From contig NZ_JALPTB010000001.1 in NCBI RefSeq assembly GCF_023218075.1, positions 171,844 through 235,843 of the forward strand: a stretch of DNA of 64,000 bases, in the 5' to 3' direction. Below the pieces are notes generated by a model. That model searched no databases. It had not been told where the DNA came from and worked only from the letters and a program-made list of their open reading frames with translations. Both the position numbers and the translations under genes were made by a program. This document shows positions 16,345 through 24,597 of this stretch, in pieces. Positions within the stretch are counted from its first letter, which is position 1, and each line of letters opens with the position of its first letter. Source of the DNA: Rhodococcus sp. HM1. Its GTDB lineage: Bacteria > Actinomycetota > Actinomycetes > Mycobacteriales > Mycobacteriaceae.

Positions 16345-16593
16345 TCACGCAGGGCGAACGGACAGTCCTCGGATGAAGCTGCCGAGTGTGTGCTCGACGA
16401 CGGCGCGGGTTTCCGGCGTCGGCTTGTCGGCGTACGAGACGAGACCGTAGAACCCCAGTTCGAGGATCATGCGCGCGGCGGTGTCCTCGTCGAGGCCGAC
16501 CACGGTGCCGGACCGGGTCGCCTGTTCGAGCAGTTCCCGCACCACGGGCACGGACTTGCCGGCCTGGATCTCCCGTCGCCGGGCTTCACCCAT
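16345..16593 (-). pseudogene. C-terminal fragment of a TetR-family regulator
   Basis: The 82-residue reading frame has the helical, Glu/Arg-rich pattern of the ligand-binding half of TetR regulators (ARRREIQAGKSVP, DEDTAARMILELGFYGLV). The N-terminal helix-turn-helix is absent; within about 30 nt upstream the sequence becomes the start of the opposite-strand AvrD gene. It is therefore probably a truncated remnant left by a recombination at about 16.6 kb and unlikely to bind DNA. Confidence 0.55.
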
Positions 16594-16624
16594 CGCGCTG
16601 GTGGCCTGTTGGGAGTTCGATGGG

Positions 16625-17611
16625 GTGCCGCCGACCGTGCATCGGTCCCTCGACGAGGTGCTGGGTGCCGCCGACGGCCGCTATTTCGGACGCGGCTACA
16701 AGAACGTGAACCACGATCTCATCGACCTGGATCTGGGCCGATCCACCGGGCCGGGAACCGAGCACCGCGCCGTCGCGGTTCTCGACTACCCCCGAGGCTG
16801 GTCGGAGAAGGGTTCGACAGAACTCGTCCCGCACGTGTCGTTCGTCGACACGGTGGCACTGGCCGCGTCACTGCTCGAAGCCGGACTGAGCCATGCGCGC
16901 AGACTCGAACCGGACGAGCAGGCCCGCATCTGGGTGGCGCACGCCAAGATCACTGCCGGAAACGAGCCGGAGGAGGACCTGCGCCGCATCCCGGTCTCGG
17001 CGGTCGTGACCGGCGTCGCGCCGCCTCTGGACGGCACCGTCGCGACCACCGCGTCCTTCCGGGTCGGCCGGTTGCGGGGAACGATGACACTGGTCCACCC
17101 GGTCGGAGTCGGGGAGCAGTACGGCAGTGGTACGGACCGGGTACCCGGACCGTCGGCGGCGACGGTGTCGTCGTTCTATCTCGGCGGTTACAAGTCGCAC
17201 ACTCTCACCGCGCGGGACCTCACCGTCGAGGACGACTCCGTCACCGCGGCCGTGGAGATCGACATCGACACCACTACTGCCTTCGGCGGCGCCGAAACCG
17301 CGTGGCCTCGGTCGATTTCGGTGATCGATGCCGTACTCGGTGCCGCGCAGTTGTCCCAGGTGTTGCTCTACCGCCTCGACCGCACCACGAGCAACGCGCT
17401 GTGTCTGCGGAAACTGGAACTCTTCGCGGCCGGACCCGATCGCGACGCCCGCCGGCCGTTCCGCGGACAGGTGCGGGTGCGCCGGCTGTCGACGATCGAT
17501 CGGGGAGATGCCATCTGGCGCAGTGCCGGTCTCGCGGTCACCCACTTCGGTGGTGTCACCGGCTCCTGTCTGCTCGCCCACCGGTTACCGACGCGAGGGG
17601 ATCACTCGTGA
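16625..17611 (+). CDS. AvrD-family protein
   Basis: A 328-residue protein resembling AvrD, the Pseudomonas syringae avirulence determinant that directs synthesis of syringolide C-glycosyl lipids. The N-terminal block LDEVLGAADGRYFGRGYKN fits the AvrD opening, and length agrees (about 310). GTG 16625 with GGGAG 9 nt upstream is chosen; GTG 16637 is an alternative. The gene begins directly against a truncated TetR gene and overlaps a short broken frame at its 3' end, so it looks like a piece of a larger acquired cluster. No other biosynthetic gene is adjacent. Family call from memory. Confidence 0.6.
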   Translation: MPPTVHRSLDEVLGAADGRYFGRGYKNVNHDLIDLDLGRSTGPGTEHRAVAVLDYPRGWSEKGSTELVPHVSFVDTVALAASLLEAGLSHARRLEPDEQARIWVAHAKITAGNEPEEDLRRIPVSAVVTGVAPPLDGTVATTASFRVGRLRGTMTLVHPVGVGEQYGSGTDRVPGPSAATVSSFYLGGYKSHTLTARDLTVEDDSVTAAVEIDIDTTTAFGGAETAWPRSISVIDAVLGAAQLSQVLLYRLDRTTSNALCLRKLELFAAGPDRDARRPFRGQVRVRRLSTIDRGDAIWRSAGLAVTHFGGVTGSCLLAHRLPTRGDHS

Positions 17612-17799
17612 CTGCGCGGATCGCCGTGCTGGTATCCGACCCGACCCACGCAGCGGAGGAAGTCGCTCCGGCGGCGACTCGCCTACGCGCTCAGGTACTG
17701 ACCGGCGGACGTCGGCACTTCGGCACTGGGGGGTGCCGAAGTGCCGACAGGGCGGACGGTTCCGCCGGGATCACGCGAGCAGGCGATACAACCCGATGA
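17608..17799 (+). pseudogene. Possible truncated gene after avrD
   Basis: GTG 17608 overlaps the AvrD stop (GTGA) and opens a 63-codon frame. The first 30 residues (TARIAVLVSDPTHAAEE) look protein-like. The rest runs through a terminator hairpin and into the 3' end of the reverse TSUP gene with a composition unlike a real protein. It is best read as the start of a coupled gene cut off at about 17.7 kb. Confidence 0.35.
17711..17748 (-). terminator. Terminator hairpin of the TSUP gene
   Basis: A perfect 16-bp stem (17711-17726 with 17733-17748) with a 6-nt loop, 23 nt past the stop of the reverse transporter gene. It may also stop transcription coming from avrD. Confidence 0.65.
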
Positions 17800-18544
17800 G
17801 GCCGACGACGACGATGACGCCGCGCAGCGCGGCCGGGGACAGTCGACGGCCGTAGCGTGATCCCAGCGCCCCGCCGATCAGCGAGCCGACCGCGATGACG
17901 CCGGCGACCCCCCAGTTGATCCGGTCGAACGCGACGAGCGTGTAGGTGGTCGCCGAGACGATGTTGACCAGCAGGGAGAGCAGGTTCTTCGCCGCGTTCT
18001 GCCGCTGGATGTTGTCGTGCAGCAGCGCCCCGAACAGTCCCATGAGCAGAATGCCCTGTGCCGCAGTGAAGTAGCCGCCGTAGACGCCGACCGCGAACGT
18101 CCCTGCGACGAGGATCGACAGGCGCACCGGGCCGATGTGCTCGTCGGCGGTTCCGCCCGCCCGCTTCAGCACCCACTTCTGCAGCTTCGGTTGCAGCACC
18201 ACGAGTGTCAGCGCCAGCACCATGAGCACGGGCACGATCGTCTCGAATGCCGACTCCGGCAGGTGCAACAGCAACCACGCCCCGAGCATGGCACCCGACA
18301 GCGACGCGGGGATCTGCCACCGCAACCGCGGCCACTGCCCGCGCAGTTCGCGCCGATAGCCCCATGTGCTCGACACCCCACCGGCGACGAGCCCGACCGC
18401 GTTCGACATCGTCGCGGTCACCGGTGGTACCCCGAACGCGACGAGGGTCGGGAACGTGATGAGGGTGCCGGAGCCGACGAGGGCATTGATCGCGCCGGCA
18501 CCCAGACCGGCCAGGGCGACGAGGAACAGTTCGAACGCAGTCAC
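17771..18544 (-). CDS. TSUP (TauE/SafE) family anion exporter
   Basis: A 257-residue membrane protein with about eight hydrophobic helices. The first is FELFLVALAGLGAGAINALVGSGTLITFP, and the repeat-start motif recurs as GTFAVGVYGGYFTAAQGIL, as expected for the inverted-repeat TSUP fold. Members export sulfite, sulfoacetate or related organo-sulfur anions. GTG 18544 is preferred to the longer open frame because the upstream residues are Arg-rich and unlike a membrane protein start. It borders the sulfur-related block on the right; the substrate is inferred only. Confidence 0.85.
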   Translation of the reverse strand: MTAFELFLVALAGLGAGAINALVGSGTLITFPTLVAFGVPPVTATMSNAVGLVAGGVSSTWGYRRELRGQWPRLRWQIPASLSGAMLGAWLLLHLPESAFETIVPVLMVLALTLVVLQPKLQKWVLKRAGGTADEHIGPVRLSILVAGTFAVGVYGGYFTAAQGILLMGLFGALLHDNIQRQNAAKNLLSLLVNIVSATTYTLVAFDRINWGVAGVIAVGSLIGGALGSRYGRRLSPAALRGVIVVVGLIGLYRLLA

Positions 18545-18750
18545 CGACCGCAGTCTACGGATGGGCTGCCGTCGACCTTCACCGTCCACCCCTGCACCCG
18601 GTGTCCTCATCCCGGGTGACGTGGACGAGGGGGTGAAATCCGGGGTGTGTTCGAATCATCCGGATTTCAATCAGTGACCCGGACGGCGCTCGGGCCCAAT
18701 CTCTTGTTCTACGGTCGCCGCTCCCGAGGGGACCGAGGGAAGGTCCGACC

Positions 18751-18828
18751 ATGAGCAGCAACGAACGCGCGTCCTGGCGCCGACGGCACATCGATCTGTG
18801 CCGCGGCGCCTCGTGCCGCTGTCGCTGA
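18751..18828 (+). CDS. Cysteine-containing putative leader peptide
   Basis: A 25-codon gene with an SD-like GAGGGAAGG just upstream. The peptide has an Arg-rich centre and the RRRHIDLCR core of the short 'putative leader peptides' found before sulfur-metabolism genes in actinobacteria, ending ASCRCR. Three of the last nine residues are cysteine. The SD lies in the loop of a GGACC/GGTCC hairpin (18730-18746). It ends 85 nt before an ABC importer operon, so cysteine-dependent attenuation is the natural hypothesis. Confidence 0.75.
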   Translation: MSSNERASWRRRHIDLCRGASCRCR

Positions 18829-18887
18829 CAGTCCGGTCCCCACATCCGACTTCCGGGATTCCGCCGTCCAGTTCGAAAGGCACCCCC

Positions 18888-18917
18888 ATGTCTGCAGTGT
18901 CCGGCAGGCCGGCGTGA
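18888..18917 (+). other. Nine-codon frame coupled to the ABC permease start
   Basis: ATG 18888, with GAAAGG upstream, opens a nine-residue frame (MSAVSGRPA) whose TGA overlaps the GTG of the permease gene (GTGA). The permease GTG has no good SD of its own, so the mini-frame may deliver ribosomes by termination-reinitiation. Chance is possible. Confidence 0.3.
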
Positions 18918-19885
18918 GCGCGCCGACCCGCAACCGTCCCGCGCCGACGCCGGCCGACGACGTCGACGACGGCGATCTCGTCGTCGCACGTACCCCGCAT
19001 CCGTGGCGCTGGGTGATCAGCATCGCGGTGCTGGTCGTCGTCGCGCAGTTCCTGCACGGCCTCGCCACCAACCCCGGCTGGGACTGGGCGACCTTCGCCC
19101 GCTACTTCACCGCCGAATCCGTGCTGGCGGCGCTGTGGATGACGGTGAAGCTGACCCTGTGGGGCAGCATTCTGGGTTTCGGTCTCGGCGTGTTGCTCGC
19201 CGTCTCACGGCTGTCGAACAACCCGGTGCTGCAGGTCATTTCGTGGATCTACATCTGGGCGTTCCGCTCGATTCCCCTGATCGTGCAGCTGCTGTTCTGG
19301 TTCAACATCGCGTACCTGTATCAGACGCTGTCGCTGGGTATTCCGTTCGGGCCGAGCTTCTTCGAGTTCAACGTGACCGGCGTGATCTCCGGCTTCACCG
19401 CCGCGGTGATCGGCCTGGCCCTGCACCAGGCCGCCTACTCCGCGGAGATCATCCGCGCCGGCATCATCTCCGTCGATCACGGACAGATCGAGGCGGCCAA
19501 CGCCCTCGGCATCCCGCGGTACCGACAGTTCGTCAAAATCGTCCTGCCGCAGGCGATGCGCGCGATCCTGCCCAACGCCGCCAACGAGGTCATCAGCCTG
19601 TTCAAGGGCACCTCGATCGTCTCCACGATGGCGATCGCCGAATTGTTCTACCAGGTCCAGGTGATCTTCGGGCGCAATGGCCGGGTGGTGCCGCTGCTCA
19701 TGGTCGCCACCGTCTGGTACATCCTGCTCACCACCGTGCTGTCCATCATCCAGTACTACGTCGAGCGTCATTACGCCCGCGGCTCGGCGCGTGACCTGCC
19801 GCTCACTCCGCGTCAGAAGCTGCTGGCCAAGTACCGCGAGATCCGTGATGCCGGGATCGGCACGCCGAGGGGAGCGACCAAATGA
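18914..19885 (+). CDS. Polar amino-acid ABC transporter permease
   Basis: A 323-residue HisMQ-type permease, longer than usual through an N-terminal Pro/Asp-rich tail and one extra helix (about residues 35-55). The family EAA loop reads [22 protein letters not shown], the coupling helix to the ATPase. It starts at GTG 18914. With the next two genes it forms a complete importer (permease, ATPase, lipoprotein); one permease gene implies a homodimeric channel. A Cys-containing leader upstream and an amine-oxidase gene downstream point to a sulfur-containing or N-alkylated amino acid as substrate. Confidence 0.88.
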   Translation: MSAPTRNRPAPTPADDVDDGDLVVARTPHPWRWVISIAVLVVVAQFLHGLATNPGWDWATFARYFTAESVLAALWMTVKLTLWGSILGFGLGVLLAVSRLSNNPVLQVISWIYIWAFRSIPLIVQLLFWFNIAYLYQTLSLGIPFGPSFFEFNVTGVISGFTAAVIGLALHQAAYSAEIIRAGIISVDHGQIEAANALGIPRYRQFVKIVLPQAMRAILPNAANEVISLFKGTSIVSTMAIAELFYQVQVIFGRNGRVVPLLMVATVWYILLTTVLSIIQYYVERHYARGSARDLPLTPRQKLLAKYREIRDAGIGTPRGATK

Positions 19886-20664
19886 CCACGATCGAAGATC
19901 CGCAGGTCCACGCGGTCGACGTGCGCGGCGTCCACAAGTCCTTCGGCGCCCTCAAGGTGCTCGAGGGCGTCGACCTGCAGGTCCGCAAGGGCGAGGTGAC
20001 GGTGATCCTCGGGCCGTCCGGGTCCGGGAAGTCCACGCTGTTGCGTACCCTCAACCACCTGGAGAAGGTCGATCGCGGCACCATCCGCATCGACGGTGAG
20101 CTCATCGGCTACCGCCGTCGCGGCAACAAGCTGCACGAGCTGCGTCCGCGCGAGATTCTGCGCCAGCGCTCCCGGATCGGCTTCGTCTTCCAGAACTTCA
20201 ATCTGTTCCCGCATCTGACCGCGCTCGAGAATGTGATCGAGGCGCCGTTGTCGGCGCAGAAGCGTGAACGCGCCGAGGTGGAGGCCGAAGCCCGGGAACT
20301 GCTCCGCCGCGTCGGTGTCGGGGACAAGGTCCACGACTACCCGAAGCAGCTGTCGGGTGGGCAGCAGCAACGCGTCGCGATCGCGCGCGCGCTGGCGCTG
20401 CGCCCGGCGGTGATCCTGTTCGACGAACCGACTTCCGCGCTCGACCCCGAACTCGTCGGCGAGGTTCTCGACGTGATCCGCGACCTCGCCGCCGACGGTG
20501 CAACCCTCGTGATCGTCACCCACGAGATCGGATTCGCCCGCGAGGTCGCCGACACCATCGTGTTCATGGACGGTGGCGTCATCGTCGAGCAGGGCCCACC
20601 CGCAGACGTCCTCGAACGACCCAGCCACGACCGCACCCGGGCATTCCTGTCCCGGGTGCTCTGA
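19882..20664 (+). CDS. Polar amino-acid ABC transporter ATP-binding protein
   Basis: A 260-residue ATPase of the GlnQ/HisP class. Walker [10 protein letters not shown]-loop [13 protein letters not shown] (the family-typical form), signature LSGGQQQR, Walker [15 protein letters not shown], and [12 protein letters not shown] with the H-loop are all intact. It overlaps the permease gene by 4 nt (ATGA). Confidence 0.92.
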   Translation: MTTIEDPQVHAVDVRGVHKSFGALKVLEGVDLQVRKGEVTVILGPSGSGKSTLLRTLNHLEKVDRGTIRIDGELIGYRRRGNKLHELRPREILRQRSRIGFVFQNFNLFPHLTALENVIEAPLSAQKRERAEVEAEARELLRRVGVGDKVHDYPKQLSGGQQQRVAIARALALRPAVILFDEPTSALDPELVGEVLDVIRDLAADGATLVIVTHEIGFAREVADTIVFMDGGVIVEQGPPADVLERPSHDRTRAFLSRVL

Positions 20665-20698
20665 AACCCCTTACACCGAAGATTTCCGGAAGGACACG

Positions 20699-21670
20699 AT
20701 GTCAGCCCCCACCCGCCCCACGAGGCTGTTCGCCTCGGCCCTGACCGCCGTCGCCCTGTTCGCCGGCGCGGCGTGCAGCTCGGGTGACCCCGAGACCGAC
20801 GCCGCGAGCGCGGCCGGATACAACCTCAGCGCGGACCAGAACCGCATCACCACCGACGAGGTTCCCGAGATCGCCGCGAAGGTCCCGCAGGCCATCCGCG
20901 ACCGTGGCACCCTGATCGTGACCGGTTCCGCCGGCACGGCACCGCCCCTGCGGTTCTACGCCGACGACGACAAGACGATCATCGGCTCCGAGACGGACTT
21001 CGCGTACCTCATCGGCGACGTGCTCGGTCTGGAGATCGAACTGACCGCGGCGGACTGGGCGCAGAACTTCGTGCGCATCGACTCCGGTGAGGCCGACACC
21101 TTCATCTCCAACGTGACCGTCACCGAGGAACGCAAGGAGAAGTACGACTTCGCCACCTACCGTCTCGACAGCCTTGCCGTGGAGGTGAAGAAGGGCAGTG
21201 GCATCACGTTCGACGGCCCGAAGGACATCGCAGGTCTGAAGGTCGGTGTCTCGTCCGGCACCAACCAGGAGGAGCTGCTCGTCCAGTGGAACGAGCAGAA
21301 CATCGCGGCCGGGCTCGAACCCGCCGAGATCCTCTACTACCAGAACGCCACGGACTACTACCTCGCGCTCGGCTCCGGCCGCATCGACGCGTACGTCGGG
21401 CCCAACCCGTCGTCGTCGTTCCACGCCATCCAGTCCGGCGAGACCGAGGTCGTCGGCACGTTCTCCGGCGCGGGAGACGCCCTGCAGGGTGAGATCGCGG
21501 TGCTGACGAAGAAGGACAACGGCCTGGTCGGCCCGATCAACGAGGCGTTGAACCACCTCATCGAGAACGGCACGTACGCGCAGGTTCTCGAACGCTGGGG
21601 CATTTCGAGCGAGGCGGTCGAGTCCTCGAGGATCAACCCGCCCGGCCTGCCGAAGAAGCCTGCGCAGTAG
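20699..21670 (+). CDS. Amino-acid ABC transporter substrate-binding lipoprotein
   Basis: A 323-residue solute-binding protein of the polar amino-acid family (SBP_bac_3). The signal peptide ends in GAAC, followed by a short linker; the core includes GTLIVTGSAGTAPPLRFY, ISNVTVTEERKEKYDF and DIAGLKVGVSSGTNQEE. ATG 20699 follows GGAAGGA at good spacing. It completes the importer with the two genes upstream. Confidence 0.9.
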   Translation: MSAPTRPTRLFASALTAVALFAGAACSSGDPETDAASAAGYNLSADQNRITTDEVPEIAAKVPQAIRDRGTLIVTGSAGTAPPLRFYADDDKTIIGSETDFAYLIGDVLGLEIELTAADWAQNFVRIDSGEADTFISNVTVTEERKEKYDFATYRLDSLAVEVKKGSGITFDGPKDIAGLKVGVSSGTNQEELLVQWNEQNIAAGLEPAEILYYQNATDYYLALGSGRIDAYVGPNPSSSFHAIQSGETEVVGTFSGAGDALQGEIAVLTKKDNGLVGPINEALNHLIENGTYAQVLERWGISSEAVESSRINPPGLPKKPAQ

Positions 21671-21689
21671 CGAGACCCGGAGGGAAGCG

Positions 21690-22820
21690 ATGAGTCGCAT
21701 TCAGGGCCGCGCCGACGTGGTGATCGTCGGCGGCGGTGTCATCGGGTCGGCAGCGGCCTGGCGCCTGGCCGAACGCGGCCGGTCGGTCGTGCTGCTCGAA
21801 CAGTTCGGTCCGGGACACCGCCACGGCGCGTCGCACGGCAGTTCGCGCATCTACCGGCAGGCGTACGACGGGGAGTTCTACACCGGTCTGGCGGCGCGGG
21901 CGCTGCCGCTGTGGCGTGCCCTCGAGGACACCACGGGCACATCCGTTCTCACGCTGACCGGTGCCGTCGACCACGGGCTTCCCGCCGCGCTCGCGGCCAA
22001 GGCGAAGGCGTTGGCGGCGCTCGGGATCCCGCACGAGCTGCTGGATCCGGCCGAGGCGGGACGGCGTTGGCCCGGAATCCGATTCGACACCCGGGTCCTG
22101 CACCACCCGGACGCCGGCCGGTTGCACGCCGACCGGTCGGTGCAGGCTCTGAACCACGCGGCGGCGCACGTCGGCGCGGACATTCGGCACGACGACGTCG
22201 TTCGCGGAATCAGAAGTACCGCAACCGGTGTCGAGGTCGTCACCGACGGGACGACGATTGCGGCCGCACACGTCGTCGTCGCAGCCGGCGCGTGGACCCG
22301 ATCGCTGCTCGCCGACGCGCAGCTCGACGTCGTGCCGGAACTGCCACAACTGCGCACCACGCAGGAACAACCCGCGCACTTCGTGCCGATCGTCGCGGAC
22401 TGGCCGAGCTTCGTGCATCATCGTGGCGCCGGACTCACCGGAGAAGGCATCTACGGGCTCGGTTCCGAGGACGGCATCAAGATCGGTGAGCACGGTACGG
22501 GACCGGTGGTGGAACCCGAAACACGGGACTACAGGCCCGATCCCGCCGGTGTCGAGCGTCTCGTCGACTACGCGACCGCGTGGCTGCCCGGCGTCGACCC
22601 AAGCTCCGTCGTCGCTGACACCTGCCTCTACACGACCACCCCGGACAGCAATTTCGTCGTCGACCGGGTCGGTGACGTCACCGTGGCGGCCGGGTTCTCC
22701 GGGCACGGATTCAAATTCGCGCCGGTGATCGGGGAGCTCGTCGCCGATCTCGTCGACGGCAGGAGCCGAGCTCTCGAACCCCTCCGGTTCGGTGCCCGGC
22801 AGGCGGTGGCCGCGCGATGA
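21690..22820 (+). CDS. Sarcosine oxidase / N-methyltryptophan oxidase-like FAD enzyme
   Basis: A 376-residue DAO-family flavoenzyme. The FAD site is VVIVGGGVIGSAAAWRLA near residue 10, and HGSSRIYRQAY follows as in monomeric sarcosine oxidases. The cysteine in DTCLYTTTPDSNFV aligns with the residue that binds FAD covalently in MSOX/SolA. FSGHGFKFAPVIGE is the C-terminal block. It should oxidise an N-methyl or secondary amino acid, giving hydrogen peroxide. Position directly after the importer suggests it acts on the imported compound. Substrate not determined. Confidence 0.85.
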   Translation: MSRIQGRADVVIVGGGVIGSAAAWRLAERGRSVVLLEQFGPGHRHGASHGSSRIYRQAYDGEFYTGLAARALPLWRALEDTTGTSVLTLTGAVDHGLPAALAAKAKALAALGIPHELLDPAEAGRRWPGIRFDTRVLHHPDAGRLHADRSVQALNHAAAHVGADIRHDDVVRGIRSTATGVEVVTDGTTIAAAHVVVAAGAWTRSLLADAQLDVVPELPQLRTTQEQPAHFVPIVADWPSFVHHRGAGLTGEGIYGLGSEDGIKIGEHGTGPVVEPETRDYRPDPAGVERLVDYATAWLPGVDPSSVVADTCLYTTTPDSNFVVDRVGDVTVAAGFSGHGFKFAPVIGELVADLVDGRSRALEPLRFGARQAVAAR

Positions 22821-23305
22821 GCGAAACCCGCCGCCTGCAGGTCCTTCGGGTGGCGCAGGACGACCCGCTCGCCCTGCCATTGCTCACCGAACTCGCCGTC
22901 GAGTACAGCACTCGCTACGAACGGCCGTTCGAGGAGCAGTTCGAGGACCTGACCACCCATCCCGGTGAGGAATTCGCGCCGCCGCACGGCGCGTTGCTGG
23001 TCCTCGTCGAGGACGGTGAACCCGTCGCCGGGGGAGCGTTCCGCCGCTACGACGAGCACACCGCCGAGCTCAAACGCATCTGGACCTCCGCTCGGCACCG
23101 GCGGCGCGGGCTCGGCCGTCTCGTCCTCGACGAACTCGAGGGCGAGGCGGTGCGGCGCGGCTATTCCCGCATCTACCTGACCACCGGGTGGCGCCAGCCG
23201 GAAGCGGTCGCGCTCTATCTGGCGGCGGGCTACACCGCCCTGTTCGACCCGTCCGTTCCGGCCGAGGAGATCGGCCCGCACCCGTTCGAGAAGTATCTGC
23301 GCTGA
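22817..23305 (+). CDS. GNAT acetyltransferase
   Basis: A 162-residue GNAT-fold protein. The acetyl-CoA pyrophosphate loop is RHRRRGLGRLVLDELE, preceded by ELKRIWTS (beta 4) and followed by YSRIYLTTGWRQPEAVALYLAAGY. It overlaps the oxidase gene by 4 nt (ATGA), so it belongs to the importer-oxidase operon. Acetylation of the amino group of a sulfur amino acid, as in Bacillus YtmI/SnaA pathways, is an attractive but unproven reading. Confidence 0.82.
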   Translation: MSETRRLQVLRVAQDDPLALPLLTELAVEYSTRYERPFEEQFEDLTTHPGEEFAPPHGALLVLVEDGEPVAGGAFRRYDEHTAELKRIWTSARHRRRGLGRLVLDELEGEAVRRGYSRIYLTTGWRQPEAVALYLAAGYTALFDPSVPAEEIGPHPFEKYLR

Positions 23306-23345
23306 TCCACCCAGGCGCCGGCGGCGGCAGCGGTACCGTCGAAAC

Positions 23346-23714
23346 ATGCTCGAACCGATCCGAGACCTGCCCGACGGCGTCCTCGGCTTCGAGGCCGTCG
23401 GACGAATCGAAGCGTCCGATTACGAGAACGTCCTGATGCCCGCGATCCGCGAGGTCTGTGACCGGGGAGAAAAGATCCGGATCGTCCTGGTGTTCGAGAG
23501 GTTCGACGGCCTGTCCCCCGGAGCAATGTGGGACGACTTCCGGCTCGGTGCCGAGCACGTCACCCGCTGGGAACGGATCGCGCTGGTCACGGACCTCGAC
23601 TGGATGATCACCGTCATGTCCCTGTTCGGCTGGTTGACGCCCGGGGAGTTCAAGCGTTTCCCGCTGTCCGAGCGCGACGCCGCGATCGAGTGGGCGGCCG
23701 GAACCGCCGCCTGA
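23346..23714 (+). CDS. SpoIIAA-like (STAS-related) protein
   Basis: A 122-residue protein of the SpoIIAA-like family (PF11964). GFEAVGRIEASDYENVLMPAI opens the fold, IRIVLVFERFDGLSPGAMWDDF follows and RIALVTDLDWM leads to the C-terminal helix. Members bind small lipophilic ligands or membranes; the cellular role is unknown. It has its own start 40 nt after the GNAT gene. Confidence 0.78.
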   Translation: MLEPIRDLPDGVLGFEAVGRIEASDYENVLMPAIREVCDRGEKIRIVLVFERFDGLSPGAMWDDFRLGAEHVTRWERIALVTDLDWMITVMSLFGWLTPGEFKRFPLSERDAAIEWAAGTAA

Positions 23715-23893
23715 ACCCGGTTCGACGGCACGCAATTCGCGCCACCTCGAGAAAAAGGGGTGTTCGGGCTGTGCCGGGGCGTTCAGGTTCGGGCAAGAAC
23801 CATCCAGAGCGACCGAGACACCTGGCTCGACGACGTCGCAGCAACCGTTGCCTTCTGGTGAGCAAACGTGAGCACGTCCTGTTTGCTTCGCCA
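23715..23893 (-). other. Right flank of a TnpB-type element remnant
   Basis: This short non-coding stretch follows the TnpB pseudogene on its 3' side, where IS200/IS605- or IS607-type elements encode the guide (omega/reRNA). It is GC-rich with several short inverted repeats, but no exact element end or target duplication could be identified. Confidence 0.3.
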
Positions 23894-24445
23894 TCAGGCA
23901 GCCTCACCTTCCGGTGAGACAGTCCCGGTCCGACCGACAGTGTCGTGCCGGGTTGACGCTTCAACGCCTGCTGCCTTGTCCGCTCCCGCGGATCGGGTCT
24001 TGCGCGTGGCTCCACGTCCGTCCCCACCCGAATCGGTGGCGGCCGGGCTACTCCCGGTACCGGTCCCCGTATCACCCGTGCGGTGGGTCTCGCCGAGGCG
24101 GGCGAGGTTGATCGCAGCGTTGCGATCACGATCGATCGTCAGGCCGCAGTGCTCACACACATACGTCCGGTCCGCGAGGGTCAGGTTTGGTTGTCGCCTG
24201 CCACATCCCGAACACGTTTTCGATGAGGGGTACCAGCGGCCGGCCTCCACCAGCGTCGAGCCGTATCAACCGGTCTTGTAGCCGAGCATCCGCCGAATTT
24301 CGGCCAGGGCCGCATCGGCGAGCGCCCGGTTCAGGCCCTTCTTCCGGCTGCCACCGGCCGAACGCATCCCGGACGCGTTCAACGTCTCCACCACGATCAC
24401 CCGATGGCGTTGCGCCAGCGCGGTGGTGGCCGCGACGGCAGTGAC
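23894..24445 (-). pseudogene. TnpB transposon-nuclease relic with in-frame stop
   Basis: The reverse strand encodes the C-terminal third of a TnpB protein: VIVVETLNASGM (RuvC-II region), KKGLNRALADAAL, YKTG, then SSKTCSGCGRRQPNL, YVCEHCGL (zinc ribbon, four Cys) and DRDRNAAINLARLG (RuvC-III aspartate). A TGA at 24266-24268 interrupts the frame where relatives have Trp (TGG), and the frame resumes unchanged. Sequence upstream of about 24440 no longer matches TnpB, so the N-terminal half is lost. No transposase gene is adjacent. Confidence 0.78.
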
Positions 24446-24597
24446 TGACTTTGTCGCCGAAAAGGTTTCGATCACCGTGACGGAAAGGGTATTCCGGGGA
24501 TCGGGAGGTCGCTACCGTCTGCATCGACCGCTGAGATCCGCACCGAATCCACCTGCCTTCCGCCCGGCGGCATCGTTTGCGTCATGCCGCCGGAGCC

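Noticed and set aside
16586..16834. An 82-codon reverse frame that might supply the missing TetR half
   Set aside because: It is in a different frame, lies within the AvrD gene and has no helix-turn-helix pattern.
24476..24597. A second sulfur-type leader peptide before the Dpp-type operon
   Set aside because: All three forward frames were read and none gives the Arg-His-x-Asp-Leu pattern or a Cys cluster after a start codon.
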